DNA of 64,000 nt from Corynebacterium mastitidis DSM 44356. GTDB taxonomy: Bacteria; Actinomycetota; Actinomycetes; Mycobacteriales; Mycobacteriaceae. The DNA lies in assembly GCF_000375365.1 (NCBI RefSeq), contig NZ_AQXB01000007.1, positions 1 to 64,000 of the forward strand, given 5' to 3'. Below, piece after piece: positions 54,172-61,964 of this stretch (the first letter of the stretch is position 1; each line of letters opens with the position of its first letter). Both the position numbers and the translations under genes were made by a program. The notes beneath the pieces are model-generated. The model did no database searches. It saw only the letters and a program-made list of their open reading frames with translations, and was not told the origin of the DNA.

Positions 54172-55413
54172 GTGCTTTCCTCCCCCGAGGCCCCCGCCCG
54201 CAGGCAGCCAAGGATCACCAGCCTGCTCGGCCCCGCCTTCGTGGCCGCCATCGCGTACGTGGACCCCGGCAACGTGGCCGCCAACCTCTCCGCCGGGGCG
54301 GAGTACGGCTACCTCCTGCTGTGGGTGCTGGTCCTGGCCAACCTCATGGCGGCGCTGGTGCAGTACCTCTCCGCCAAGCTCGCGCTCGTCACCGGGCGCA
54401 GCCTCACGGCGGAACTCTCAGGGCGGCTCCCCCGCGTCCCGCGCTGGCTCTACTGGGGCCAGGCGGAGATCATCGTGGCGGCCACCGACATCGCGGAGGT
54501 CATCGGCGGCGCGGTGGCGCTGCACCTCCTCTTTGGCACCCCGCTCCTGCTCAGCGGGTTCATCGTCTCGGCGGTGTCCCTGGCCATGCTCGCCCTCCAG
54601 GGGCAGCGCACCCAGCGCAGCTTCGAGGCTGTGATCGTGGGTTTCCTCGCTGTCATCACCCTCGGGTTCGTCTCGGGTTTGTTCGTCTCCGGGCTCGATC
54701 TGGGCGCGATGGCCCAGGGGCTCGTCCCCCGATTCCAAGGCACCCCCACCGTCCTGCTCGCCGCCAGCATGCTCGGGGCCACCGTCATGCCCCACGCCAT
54801 CTACCTGCACTCCGGGCTGGTGCGCGATCACCGCTTCCGCCCGCAGGTCGAGGACGGCATGCGCCACTACCTGCGCGCCACCAAGGTGGACGTGGGCCTG
54901 GCGCTGACCGTGGCGGGCAGCGTGAACATCGCCATGCTCTGCCTGGCCGCCCAGGCGCTGCGCGGCGTGGAGGGCACGGACACCATCGAGGGGGCCCACC
55001 AGGCCGTGGCCACGCACCTCGGCGCGGGCATCGGCGTGATCTTCGCCATCGGCCTGCTCGCCTCGGGGCTGGCCTCCACCTCCGTGGGATGCTACGCGGG
55101 GGACATGGTCATGCGCGACCTCCTGCACATCCGTGTCCCCCTGCTGGCCCGCCGCTGCATCACCCTCGTGCCCGCACTCATCATCCTCGCCTCGGGGGCC
55201 GAGCCCACCTGGGCCCTGGTGCTCAGCCAGGTGGTCTTAAGCATCGGCATTCCCTTCGCCCTCATCCCCCTGGCCTGGCTCACCTCCCGCGCCCGGGTCA
55301 TGGGGCGATGGGCCAATCCCGCGCCCCTGAACGCGGCGGCGGGTGTGGTGTGCGCGGCGATCGTAACGCTCAACATCGCACTCATCTGGCTCACGCTCAC
55401 AGGCCAGGCCTAG
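54172..55413 (+). CDS. mntH: Nramp-family divalent metal transporter (manganese)
   Basis: 413 residues and about 11 helices. Helix 1 metal-site motif AAIAYVDPGNVAAN (Asp-Pro-Gly-Asn) and helix 6 motif GATVMPHAIYLHS (Met-Pro-His) are both intact, as in proton-coupled Mn(II) transporters. GTG start at 54172 with a GAGGTG site. Likely repressed by Mn-loaded MntR through the inverted repeat upstream. The IS3-family element begins 42 bases past its stop, so the gene is intact but its downstream context is disturbed. Confidence 0.93.
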   Translation: MLSSPEAPARRQPRITSLLGPAFVAAIAYVDPGNVAANLSAGAEYGYLLLWVLVLANLMAALVQYLSAKLALVTGRSLTAELSGRLPRVPRWLYWGQAEIIVAATDIAEVIGGAVALHLLFGTPLLLSGFIVSAVSLAMLALQGQRTQRSFEAVIVGFLAVITLGFVSGLFVSGLDLGAMAQGLVPRFQGTPTVLLAASMLGATVMPHAIYLHSGLVRDHRFRPQVEDGMRHYLRATKVDVGLALTVAGSVNIAMLCLAAQALRGVEGTDTIEGAHQAVATHLGAGIGVIFAIGLLASGLASTSVGCYAGDMVMRDLLHIRVPLLARRCITLVPALIILASGAEPTWALVLSQVVLSIGIPFALIPLAWLTSRARVMGRWANPAPLNAAAGVVCAAIVTLNIALIWLTLTGQA

Positions 55414-55495
55414 CCACGGCGTGAGAAAGGCCATAGTGCGGGGGCGCGCAAAAACTGAATCGGCCTGAGTTTTTCGGAGACTACGGGTAAAAGCC

Positions 55496-56491
55496 TTACT
55501 GGGCTTTTCGGGTGGTGTTGAATTCCTCGTACTCCTGCTCGTATTCAATCGGGGGAACGTCACCGATCGACGAATGCAGACGCTGGTGATTGTACCAGTA
55601 GACCCACGAGGCCGTTTCCGTTTCGACCTCCCGGGCATCCCTCCATGTGCATGCGGGATCGACGTCGATGAGCTCAGTCTTGTACAGCCCAATCGTCGAC
55701 TCCATCATCGCGTTGTCCAGAGCATCACCGACCGAGCCGATCGAGCCCTGGAGTCCGGCGTCTGCCAGCGCGTCGGTGAACGCCAGCGAGGTGTATTGCG
55801 CCCCGGCATCCGAGTGATGGACGATGCCGGTGGCGGTGAAATCCATGCGGGTGCGTCTGCGGCTGAACAACGCGTGTTCCAGGGCCATGAGCACCATCCT
55901 GGTGTCCATCACCGTGGTGACGACCCAGCCAAGGACCTGCCGCGAGTAGGCGTCGACGATGAAGGCGACGTAGCAGAATCCCTCCCGCGTCCAGGCGTAG
56001 GTGAAGTCCGCGATCCACCACTGATCCGGATGCGACGGATACCTCCACCGACGGCCTATTCGGTCCGGGTGCCGGCGGTGCGCAGGATTGGCCACGGTCG
56101 TCTTCTTGCGGTGCATCCCGCGGGACACACCGCGGATGCCGGTGATCTTCATCAGCCGTTCCACCTGGTCACGACCAATAAGCATGCCGTCACGGATGGC
56201 TGCTTTCCAGAGCTTGCGCCGGCCATAGACCTTGCGGTTTTCCTCCCACAGTCGGTAGATGCGGTGGGCGGCGTACGCTTCGTCGAGTTCGGCTCCGGTG
56301 GGGCCGAAGCCGCGGGACTGGTGGGCGTAGAAGGTGCTCGGGGCAATCGCGATGCCGTGGGCAGTCAAGGTTTCGCAGATTGGCTCGACCCCGAAGCGGT
56401 TCCGGTAGGTGCGGATGAAATCCACGACTACCAAAGTTTGCGGTCGAGCTCCGCTTGGGCGAAAAAGCTGACGCCGTCTTGAGGATCTCAT
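55496..56491 (-). CDS. IS3-family transposase OrfB (DDE integrase core)
   Basis: The open frame is 331 codons; the conserved part begins around TLVVVDFIRTYRNRFGVEPI. The DDE residues are visible: Asp in WWIADFTYAWTREGF, Asp in GIVHHSDAGAQYTS, and Glu in DNAMMESTIGLYKTEL, 35 residues after the second Asp, as normal. The C-terminal HQRLHSSIGDVPPIEYE is typical. OrfB is normally made as an OrfAB fusion by -1 frameshifting, so the first 20 codons of this frame are probably not translated separately. Confidence 0.9.
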   Translation of the reverse strand: MRSSRRRQLFRPSGARPQTLVVVDFIRTYRNRFGVEPICETLTAHGIAIAPSTFYAHQSRGFGPTGAELDEAYAAHRIYRLWEENRKVYGRRKLWKAAIRDGMLIGRDQVERLMKITGIRGVSRGMHRKKTTVANPAHRRHPDRIGRRWRYPSHPDQWWIADFTYAWTREGFCYVAFIVDAYSRQVLGWVVTTVMDTRMVLMALEHALFSRRRTRMDFTATGIVHHSDAGAQYTSLAFTDALADAGLQGSIGSVGDALDNAMMESTIGLYKTELIDVDPACTWRDAREVETETASWVYWYNHQRLHSSIGDVPPIEYEQEYEEFNTTRKAQ

Positions 56492-56759
56492 TGGCTCGTC
56501 GCAGTTTGGCGACTTCCTTGGCCTGCTCCTGGTAGGCAGCCTGGAGCTGCTCGTAAGACAGGGAGCCGGGCTGGGGTGCTTGTTCCTGCTTTTCCTGTTT
56601 TCGGATCCAGTTGCGCAGGGTGGATTCCTTTACGCCGAGCAGTTCGCCGATCTCTCGGCGGGCGGCTGCCTTGGAGATGTCGCCGTCTTCGAGACGTTCG
56701 AAGTACATACGTACCGCGCGTTCTTGGGTGGCAGTGTCGTACTTGCTGGGCCGTGCCAT
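56428..56759 (-). CDS. IS3-family transposase OrfA (HTH), possibly frameshifted
   Basis: From ATG 56759, residues 1-55 form the DNA-binding helix-turn-helix (DISKAAARREIGELLGVKES then TLRNWIRKQEK), followed by a leucine-zipper-like coiled coil (LQAAYQEQAKEVAKLRRANE). The expected ending (AFFAQAELDRKLW, stop at 56428) lies one frame away, across a run of five Ts on this strand (A5 at 56462-56466). A sixth T would restore it. Either this is a slippage site used for frameshifting or a deletion that has damaged the element. In the unshifted frame reading continues to 56190 in non-native sequence. Confidence 0.75.
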
Positions 56760-56850
56760 GATGCTGATCGTCCTCCTAGGGTAAAACCTAGTCTCCGACC
56801 AACCCAGGCCGCCTCAACCAGACCAAACTAAGATGACGCGCGCGTCAAAA

Positions 56851-57055
56851 TTAACGCTGACCTTTAGATAGACGGGTAATTACAGAGCCCGACAGCCCCG
56901 TAATCTCGGCTATCTCCCGCGCCGTTATGCGCATGCGTAGCGCAGCAGCAAACGCCTCTCTACGACGCACCTTCGGCAGCTCCACCGCCCTCACAGCTTC
57001 CTCATATTCGCGCTGCGCAAGCGTCCAGCAGTCGCCGTTTCTCCGCTTCGTCCAT
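56851..57055 (-). pseudogene. small helix-turn-helix gene remnant, frameshifted
   Basis: On the minus strand an ATG at 57055 opens MDEAEKRRLLD. One frame over the reading continues LAQREYEEAVRAVELPKVRR then REAFAAALRMRITAREIAEI and ends TGLSGSVITRLSKGQR at 56851. The end is a typical helix-turn-helix (TAREIAEITGLSGSVITRL). Joining the two needs one frameshift near residue 11. Complete it would be a DNA-binding protein of about 68 residues, perhaps an antitoxin or excisionase-like regulator. It lies directly beside the IS3 end. Confidence 0.5.
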
Positions 57056-57328
57056 GCCTATCAGCCTAGAGGGCGCCAATACCCCGCAGACCCCCAACTC
57101 ATCCCACCACCTGGACCCCATAAAGTCTATACATTATATAACCCGGCTCACCAGCAAGGCCAACTTCCGTACACACCCATAATGGGGGGATACGCCTCCG
57201 TTTCCACGCAGAGGCCAAGATAATGCCCTAAGGTTCAAGTCAACGGAAAGGAGATACAGGATAGAGAATCGAAAATAAAAAGCGTACCCAGGATTTTTCC
57301 TTCACTAAAAACAAGAAAGGTTGAAGCA
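57056..57328. other. AT-richer leader region of the secreted-protein cassette
   Basis: No gene seen. TCTATACATTATATAACC (around 57127-57143) holds good -10-like hexamers for the plus strand. A strong ribosome-site sequence GGAAAGGAGAT near 57244-57254 is followed only by ATA GAG AAT CGA AAA TAA, so a short leader frame there would lack a normal start. AGAAAGG, 8 nt before the ATG at 57329, is the likely ribosome site of the next gene. Confidence 0.45.
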
Positions 57329-57981
57329 ATGAAAAAACCATTAAAGCAATTACACTAAGCACCGCTCTCGCATTAACCTTTCCCCACAGCGTCGCAAATG
57401 CAGAAACCGACAATGAAAAAGAAACCGTCTGGCCTGAAGATGCAATAGTCGAAACGCTAGAAAATATATCGGAAGAGGACCTCCAGTTTGTCGAAAAGGT
57501 AGCTTCCATCGGAGAACACTACCAGGGAGCAGAAGACGAAAAACTAACCGTTGACCTGACCGATGAGGAAATCAAGTCAAACTACGATTTCTCAGATTCC
57601 GAGCTTGAACAGCTTCACGCAATCATGAATCTCGATCAAGAGACCCTTGATCGCGGCAAGAGTGATAAGCGGATCGTCACAACATATGACCACCGTCTTG
57701 GACACATCAGTAATAACGATCTCAAGTACGGTGCTGCAGCTACTCTCGTTGCTGCAGCCGAAGCGGGCCCCTATGCCCTAGAGGCAGCCTTCATTGCCTG
57801 GGCATCCATCGAAGCAGGTCCAATCGGGACGCTGGTTGCCTCAGTCGGTGGTGCACTCGGTTTTGCTTTCTTCGCTGATCTCGCCCTTAAAATCACTGGA
57901 GCTGTCGCACAGGGTAAGGGGATAACCTTCTATAGCAAGTGGGGATTCCCGCCGCTAAGGGCAGAAATCGAAGATGATTAA
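57329..57981 (+). pseudogene. secreted Gly/Ala-rich protein, bacteriocin-like, frameshifted in an A-run at codon 3
   Basis: ATG AAA AAA opens at 57329, but with six As (57332-57337) the frame closes after nine codons. One extra A would give MKKTIKAITLSTALALTFPH, a clear Sec signal ending near VANA. About 90 acidic residues follow (ETVWPEDAIVETLENISEED onward), then a Gly/Ala-rich hydrophobic stretch (AGPYALEAAFIAWASIEAGP onward) and a short tail ending PPLRAEIEDD. The frame is otherwise open to 57981. GC is clearly below the core genes. An acidic propeptide and amphipathic hydrophobic C-terminus, with a small membrane protein overlapping the end, suggest a bacteriocin precursor. The A-run may be phase-variable, a mutation or a sequencing error. 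Confidence 0.6.
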
Positions 57982-58372
57982 TATGATGTCACCTACTGGG
58001 CCCACATCTCGAATCTATGAGTTGATTGGTGCAGTTTTCGCGGTATGCGCATCTTCCATCATAGAGGTTCATGGGTTTTCCGGTTTTCTCGCAGATTCTT
58101 GGTACCCATGGATGTATGCAATAGCCCTGCTTGCAACATTCGGCATGGCTATTCATGCGAAGAGTAATTTACGGGACAGGTGGGCCGAGAAGATTCGCAC
58201 CACGTTCTTTTTCATGGCAATCATTTTCATTTCCATAGCATTGCCTAATGACATTTCCCGTGTTGCTACTATCATTTTTGCAGTCACACATCTATTTATC
58301 CCAACGAAACTTAATTCAAACCGGGATAAAATAGAGGGGAAAATAGCCAAGCAGCCGCACTACAGCGGGTAA
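57974..58372 (+). CDS. small membrane protein, possible immunity protein
   Basis: 132 residues (fewer if translation starts at the downstream ATGs) with four hydrophobic segments (about 14-30, 45-60, 75-90, 95-110) and a basic tail ending KIAKQPHYSG. Its ATG overlaps the stop of the secreted-protein frame by 8 nt, so the pair is translationally linked. Low GC like its partner. Small multi-helix proteins encoded right after a bacteriocin gene usually give self-immunity; that is inference here, and no family was recognised. Confidence 0.6.
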   Translation: MINMMSPTGPTSRIYELIGAVFAVCASSIIEVHGFSGFLADSWYPWMYAIALLATFGMAIHAKSNLRDRWAEKIRTTFFFMAIIFISIALPNDISRVATIIFAVTHLFIPTKLNSNRDKIEGKIAKQPHYSG

Positions 58373-58413
58373 ATAAAGTGCCATATACGCAGTACATGCA
58401 CATTAATTTTGGT

Positions 58414-58449
58414 TAGTTGAGTGTCCTTCCATGGAAGGAAACTCAACTA
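58414..58449. terminator. hairpin after the bacteriocin-like cassette
   Basis: TAGTTGAGT and ACTCAACTA arms enclose the 16-bp palindrome TCCTTCCATGGAAGGA, with a single G-A mismatch between the two parts. It lies about 40 bases past the stop of the membrane-protein gene. The near-perfect 36-bp dyad can end transcription or form a cruciform. From here to 58643 the DNA is AT-rich with no gene seen. Confidence 0.55.
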
Positions 58450-58643
58450 CATCATAAGGGATTCGCCCCCTTTACACCAACGGACAGCGGATGTTCCCAG
58501 CTTTGCATAACCCACAATCTTACCCTATTTTTTGAAATTCTATAATTAATACCTACAATCTGCACGACATAAACTGGTTAGAATAATATCCCACTGATAT
58601 AAATATTGCTATAAAAGTAGAGAAAATATTTCAGGCGTGAAAA

Positions 58644-58834
58644 TCATTTTTTCTTGCACTGGAGAGCTTCTATAATCACGTCTCCCGGCTTACACTCCAT
58701 AACAAGCGCCGCCAGTACAGCTAGATCACTCTCGTTCAGACTGCGTGGTAGGCGGGCTATTAGTGCAGCGGTGAGTTCTTCGGGGGTCCTATGGCTTGCC
58801 AGCGGCCGTCGTCGGCGTCGATGAGGAGCATCAT
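58644..58834 (-). pseudogene. frameshifted small gene remnant
   Basis: On the minus strand ATG 58834 or 58831 opens MLLIDADDGRWQAIG. One frame over, the reading continues PEELTAALIARLPRSLNESD then LAVLAALVMECKPGDVIIEA, ending LQCKKK at 58644. Joined by one frameshift this is a coherent acidic protein of about 65 residues. Family not recognised. Together with the remnant at 56851 and the IS3 element it marks this patch as a site of repeated insertion and decay. Confidence 0.45.
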
Positions 58835-58984
58835 GTTTTGATTAGACTGCGGGGCCGTGGCGCGGGTTCCCTGGTGGCGAAAAAATGTTCTGGTGGTGGG
58901 GTTTGGGGCTGGTTTGTTTGTGATGGGTTTATGATGGAAGTGGCTCGTTTCCCCCGTCTCCGACCCTGTTTTCCCTGGTTATAG

Positions 58985-59058
58985 TGCCCCCAGTCGGACT
59001 CGAACCGACACTGAGCAGATTTTAAGTCTGCTGCCTCTGCCAATTGGGCTATAGGGGC
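58985..59058 (-). tRNA. tRNA with anticodon UAA (Leu), 74 nt
   Basis: Reading leftward: acceptor GCCCCTA / TGGGGGC with discriminator A, D-arm with AATTGGC loop, anticodon stem GCAGA/TCTGC with loop CTTAAAA (anticodon TAA at loop positions 3-5), variable region TCAGT, T-arm GTCGG-TTCGAGT-CCGAC. No CCA encoded. The anticodon reads leucine UUA codons. The variable region is only 5 nt, whereas bacterial tRNA-Leu normally has a long variable arm, so the assignment deserves a check. Confidence 0.88.
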
Positions 59059-59150
59059 CTACGCCACCCGGCCTGGGGAACCAGAACGCGGGCTCCCGGC
59101 GCACCGGGCGGGTGCTTCGGTTGAGTATAGCGCGTGAGCGCGCGGCGGGA

Positions 59151-60104
59151 TCAAGCAGGATCGCGGAGGCTGTCGATGATCCCGTCCAGGATGTCCTTCT
59201 CCGAGATCACAAAGGACCTCGCGGGCGTTTCCCGCTCGATCACGTCCATGATCTCCTGGACGATGATGGCGCCGGAGCCGATCACGTCGGCGCGCCCCTG
59301 GTGGATCACGGGGTTCATGGCCCGCTCGGCCGAGGGGGTCGCGGCGAGCTGGCCGGTGAGCACCCGCAGGGCGTCGAAGTTCAGCTCCGAGCAGTGGATC
59401 ATGGAGGGGTCGTAGCGCTCTAGGCCCTGGGCCAGCGCGGAAAGGGTGGTGAAGGTGCCCGCGCAGCCCACAAAGGTCGCGGCGCGGGACAGCGGCACGA
59501 GGGTGGTGACCGTGTCCAGGCGCTCGCGGATGTAGTCGCGGGCGATCTCCGCCTCCGAGGCCGTGGGCGGGTCGCTGCGCATGATCCGCTCGGTGAGCCG
59601 CACGCAGCCCATCTGCGCGGAGGTGGCCCCGGCCAGGTCGCCGTCGTGGGGGCCCACCACGAACTCGGTGGAGCCGCCGCCGAGGTCGATCACGCAGAAG
59701 GGGCCGGCCTCGGCGGGCAGGTCCCGCACCGCGCCCCGGAAGGACAGCAGGGCCTCCTCCTCCCCCGAGATCACCTCGGCCTGCGCGCCCGGTTGGACGC
59801 GCCCCAGCAGCTCGGCGGTCATGGCGAAGAAGTCCTCGCGGTTCTCGGCGTCGCGGGTGGCGGAGGTGGCCACCATGCGCACGCGCTCCACCTTCTCGAA
59901 GAGCATGGTGTCCACGTAGCGTTCCAGCGCGGCGCGGGTGCGCGCCAGGGCGTCGGGGTGCAGTTCGCCGGTGGCGTCCACGCCCTGCCCCAGGCGCACG
60001 ATCTCCATGGTGCGGTGGATCTCCCGGGGGATACCGCCCACGATCTCGCTGATGAGCAGGCGGATGGAGTTGGTTCCGCAGTCGATGGCGGCGAGTCGAG
60101 TCAT
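59151..60104 (-). CDS. exopolyphosphatase / guanosine pentaphosphate phosphatase (Ppx/GppA family)
   Basis: 317 residues, the short actinobacterial Ppx form. The ASKHA-type ATPase fold shows phosphate-1 motif AAIDCGTNSIRLLI at the N-terminus and phosphate-2 motif CVIDLGGGSTEFVVG near residue 140. It hydrolyses polyphosphate or pppGpp and so links to stress and phosphate storage. Start ATG 60104. It ends the ftsB-DUF501-ppx block that normally follows eno in corynebacteria. Confidence 0.93.
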   Translation of the reverse strand: MTRLAAIDCGTNSIRLLISEIVGGIPREIHRTMEIVRLGQGVDATGELHPDALARTRAALERYVDTMLFEKVERVRMVATSATRDAENREDFFAMTAELLGRVQPGAQAEVISGEEEALLSFRGAVRDLPAEAGPFCVIDLGGGSTEFVVGPHDGDLAGATSAQMGCVRLTERIMRSDPPTASEAEIARDYIRERLDTVTTLVPLSRAATFVGCAGTFTTLSALAQGLERYDPSMIHCSELNFDALRVLTGQLAATPSAERAMNPVIHQGRADVIGSGAIIVQEIMDVIERETPARSFVISEKDILDGIIDSLRDPA

Positions 60105-60114
60105 CGGGTGCCCC

Positions 60115-60660
60115 TTACGCTCGGGAGAAGTCAAAGTCGTCCAGGTTGATGCCCAGGTCTGCGGCGGTGGGCCAGTCGGCGGGGATGGCGGTACCGCGCA
60201 GGTTTCCGTGGTCGGCGGCCATCGCCACGGCCTCCGTTCCCAGCCGCAGCCTGCCGGGCCCCTCCGCGAGCGCGTAGGCGATGAGCACGTGCAGGCACTT
60301 CACACGGTCGGGCATGCCGCCGCCGGAGAAGTCGGTGCCCAGGTCCTCGATGGCGTTGCGGGTGGCGAGGTAGTGCTCGTGGGCCTCGCGGTAGTCGGCG
60401 GCCAGGGCATCGTCGCGCCCCAGGCGCTCGGTCATCCAGGCCATCACGCGGGCCACCTCGAGGCGCGAGGCCTCCGCCGTGAGCCGGGGGTCGGTGAGGT
60501 AGTACAGCGTGGGAAAGGGCGTGCCGTCCTCCAGGCGCGGGGCGGTCTTGACCACGGCGGGGGCGCCGTCCGGGGTGCGGTAGGCGATGTCGAGCACCCC
60601 GCGCGGGGCGCGGCCCAACTGCTCGGCAACGGTGGAAAGATCGGCTGCGCTGACTGTCAT
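60115..60660 (-). CDS. DUF501 family protein
   Basis: 181 residues, soluble. Conserved pattern: EQLGRAPRGVLDIAYRTPDG, then FPTLYYLTDPRLTAEASRLE, then MPDRVKCLHVLIAYALAEG; the GGGMPDRVKCLH block is the family hallmark. Function unknown; always found between ftsB and ppx in actinobacteria. Start ATG 60660, 10 nt before the next stop-start zone of ppx on the same strand, so part of an operon. Confidence 0.9.
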   Translation of the reverse strand: MTVSAADLSTVAEQLGRAPRGVLDIAYRTPDGAPAVVKTAPRLEDGTPFPTLYYLTDPRLTAEASRLEVARVMAWMTERLGRDDALAADYREAHEHYLATRNAIEDLGTDFSGGGMPDRVKCLHVLIAYALAEGPGRLRLGTEAVAMAADHGNLRGTAIPADWPTAADLGINLDDFDFSRA

Positions 60661-60665
60661 GCCGA

Positions 60666-61214
60666 TCAGTCTAGGGGACGCCCCTCCTCGATGGGCATGT
60701 GCGTGTCCACCTCGCCCGCCTCCAGCGGCTCCTCGGAGGTGGCGGAGTCGGGGGTGGCGATGGAGTCCCACAGCACGCTCCACCACTGCTGCGTGCCCTC
60801 CTCGTCCTGGTCCTGCGCGGCCTCGGAGCTGGTGCTCATGGCGGGGTCCAGGATGCGGAAGGCGGTCTCCCCCTCCTCGATCACGCCCAGGCGCTTGCGA
60901 GCCTCCTCGCGCTGGTAGGCCTCCGAGCCGTAGCGGTCGATCTCGCGCAGCAGGCGGTCCTTTTCCTCCTGTTTCTGCGCGATGGCCTCGGTGGTACGGG
61001 CGATGTCCGTGCGCCCCTGGAAGTAGTTGCGCAGCGGCACCGCCACCGCCCCCAGAATGAGGATGGCCACTACCACGATCACGGCGCTCTCCGCGATGCT
61101 CAGCCGCACGGTGGGCACGCGAAGCCGGGCGCGCGGGCCTTCCGGTTCTGTATCGCGGTGGGACACCGGAACGCGCCCGCGCTGGCGCTTGGGTTTCCGG
61201 TCGCTGGGTGCCAT
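60666..61214 (-). CDS. septum formation initiator (FtsB/DivIC-like)
   Basis: 182 residues. A basic cytoplasmic N-terminus, one membrane helix (SAVIVVVAILILGAVAVPL), then a coiled coil (TTEAIAQKQEEKDRLLREID) and the conserved YQREEARKRLGVIEEGE turn. An acidic C-terminal tail follows. It bridges FtsL/FtsQ in the divisome. Six bases separate it from the DUF501 gene. Conserved location in corynebacteria, although the usual upstream eno is not present here. Confidence 0.9.
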   Translation of the reverse strand: MAPSDRKPKRQRGRVPVSHRDTEPEGPRARLRVPTVRLSIAESAVIVVVAILILGAVAVPLRNYFQGRTDIARTTEAIAQKQEEKDRLLREIDRYGSEAYQREEARKRLGVIEEGETAFRILDPAMSTSSEAAQDQDEEGTQQWWSVLWDSIATPDSATSEEPLEAGEVDTHMPIEEGRPLD

Positions 61215-61221
61215 AGGGTTC

Positions 61222-61884
61222 TTATCTTAGCGCGAGGATGGATTCCAGCGCCGCAGCACTCACGCTCACCTCGTCTCGCCCCACCCTGAGCAGGGCCATG
61301 CCCGGGTAGGGCGGGGGCAGGACCTCCACCCGAGCGCCGGGCAGCACCCCGTGGTCGCTCAGGTAGCGCAGCAGGGCGGGGTCGCGGTCGCGCACCCGCT
61401 CCACCACGGCGCTCGCCCCCGGCGGCACCGAGGACAACGCCACCGCGCCCGGCTCGTCCACGTGGCCGTCCACGCCGGGGATGGGATCGCCGTGCGGGTC
61501 CCGCTGCGGATGCCCCAGGGCGGCGTCGATACGCTCCACGAAGGTGTCCGAGACGGCGTGCTCCAGCACCTCGGCCTCGTCGTGCACCTCATCGAGGCGG
61601 TAGCCCAGGTACTGCACCAGGAAGGACTCGATGAGACGGTGGCGGCGCACCAACTGCACGGCCAGGCGGTGCCCCTGCTCGGTGAGCGTGACGTCCCCGT
61701 AGGGGGCGTGATCCACCAGGCCCGCGCCGACCAGCCTCTTGATGGCCTCCGACGCCGTGGATCGGCGCTGCCCCAGGGCCGCCGCGAGGTCGGAAAGGCT
61801 GGCCGCGCCGCCGTCCCACTCCTGGCGATCGTAAATCGTCTTCAGGTAGTCCTGGGAGCGTTCCGGCAGGTCCGTGATGTGCAT
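61222..61884 (-). CDS. mntR: MntR-type metalloregulator (DtxR family)
   Basis: 220 residues. Winged helix-turn-helix (SLSDLAAALGQRRSTASEAI), dimerisation domain and a C-terminal FeoA/SH3-like domain. The position of DtxR Met10 is Asp (SQDYLKTIYD) and that of DtxR Cys102 is Glu (HDEAEVLEHAVSD). These are the manganese-type ligands of MntR, so it should sense Mn rather than Fe. I chose ATG 61884: TACAAT (61897-61892) stands 7 nt before it, giving a leaderless mRNA; ATG 61893 would lie inside the -10. mntH at 54172 is the obvious target. Confidence 0.88.
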   Translation of the reverse strand: MHITDLPERSQDYLKTIYDRQEWDGGAASLSDLAAALGQRRSTASEAIKRLVGAGLVDHAPYGDVTLTEQGHRLAVQLVRRHRLIESFLVQYLGYRLDEVHDEAEVLEHAVSDTFVERIDAALGHPQRDPHGDPIPGVDGHVDEPGAVALSSVPPGASAVVERVRDRDPALLRYLSDHGVLPGARVEVLPPPYPGMALLRVGRDEVSVSAAALESILALR

Positions 61885-61891
61885 GGGCACC

Positions 61892-61897
61892 ATTGTA
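61892..61897 (-). promoter_or_regulatory. -10 box for leaderless mntR transcript
   Basis: TACAAT on the minus strand, 7 nt before the ATG at 61884, with no ribosome site in between. Transcription is expected to begin at the A of the start codon. Confidence 0.55.
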
Positions 61898-61964
61898 AGC
61901 AGCGCCCCGCCCGGCCCCGACGCCCGCGCTTGCCAGGTTCCGCGCCGGGCGGAATAATTTCCCC

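Larger units (their letters stand above)
55456..56816 (-). mobile_element. IS3-family insertion sequence
   Basis: About 1361 bp bounded by imperfect inverted repeats. The left end reads TGAATCGGCCTGAGTTTTTC and continues GGAGACTA; the right end read inward is TGAGGCGGCCTGGGTTGGTC and continues GGAGACTA. Ends are TG...CA as in IS3. Two overlapping transposase frames run leftward. I see no clear direct target repeat (AAC left, ACC right), so the flanks may have changed since insertion. It lies between mntH and a patch of gene remnants. Confidence 0.88.

Noticed and set aside
57625..57981. Start of the secreted protein at the internal ATG 57625
   Set aside because: The same frame is open far upstream and encodes a signal peptide and acidic region, and no ribosome site precedes the internal ATG.
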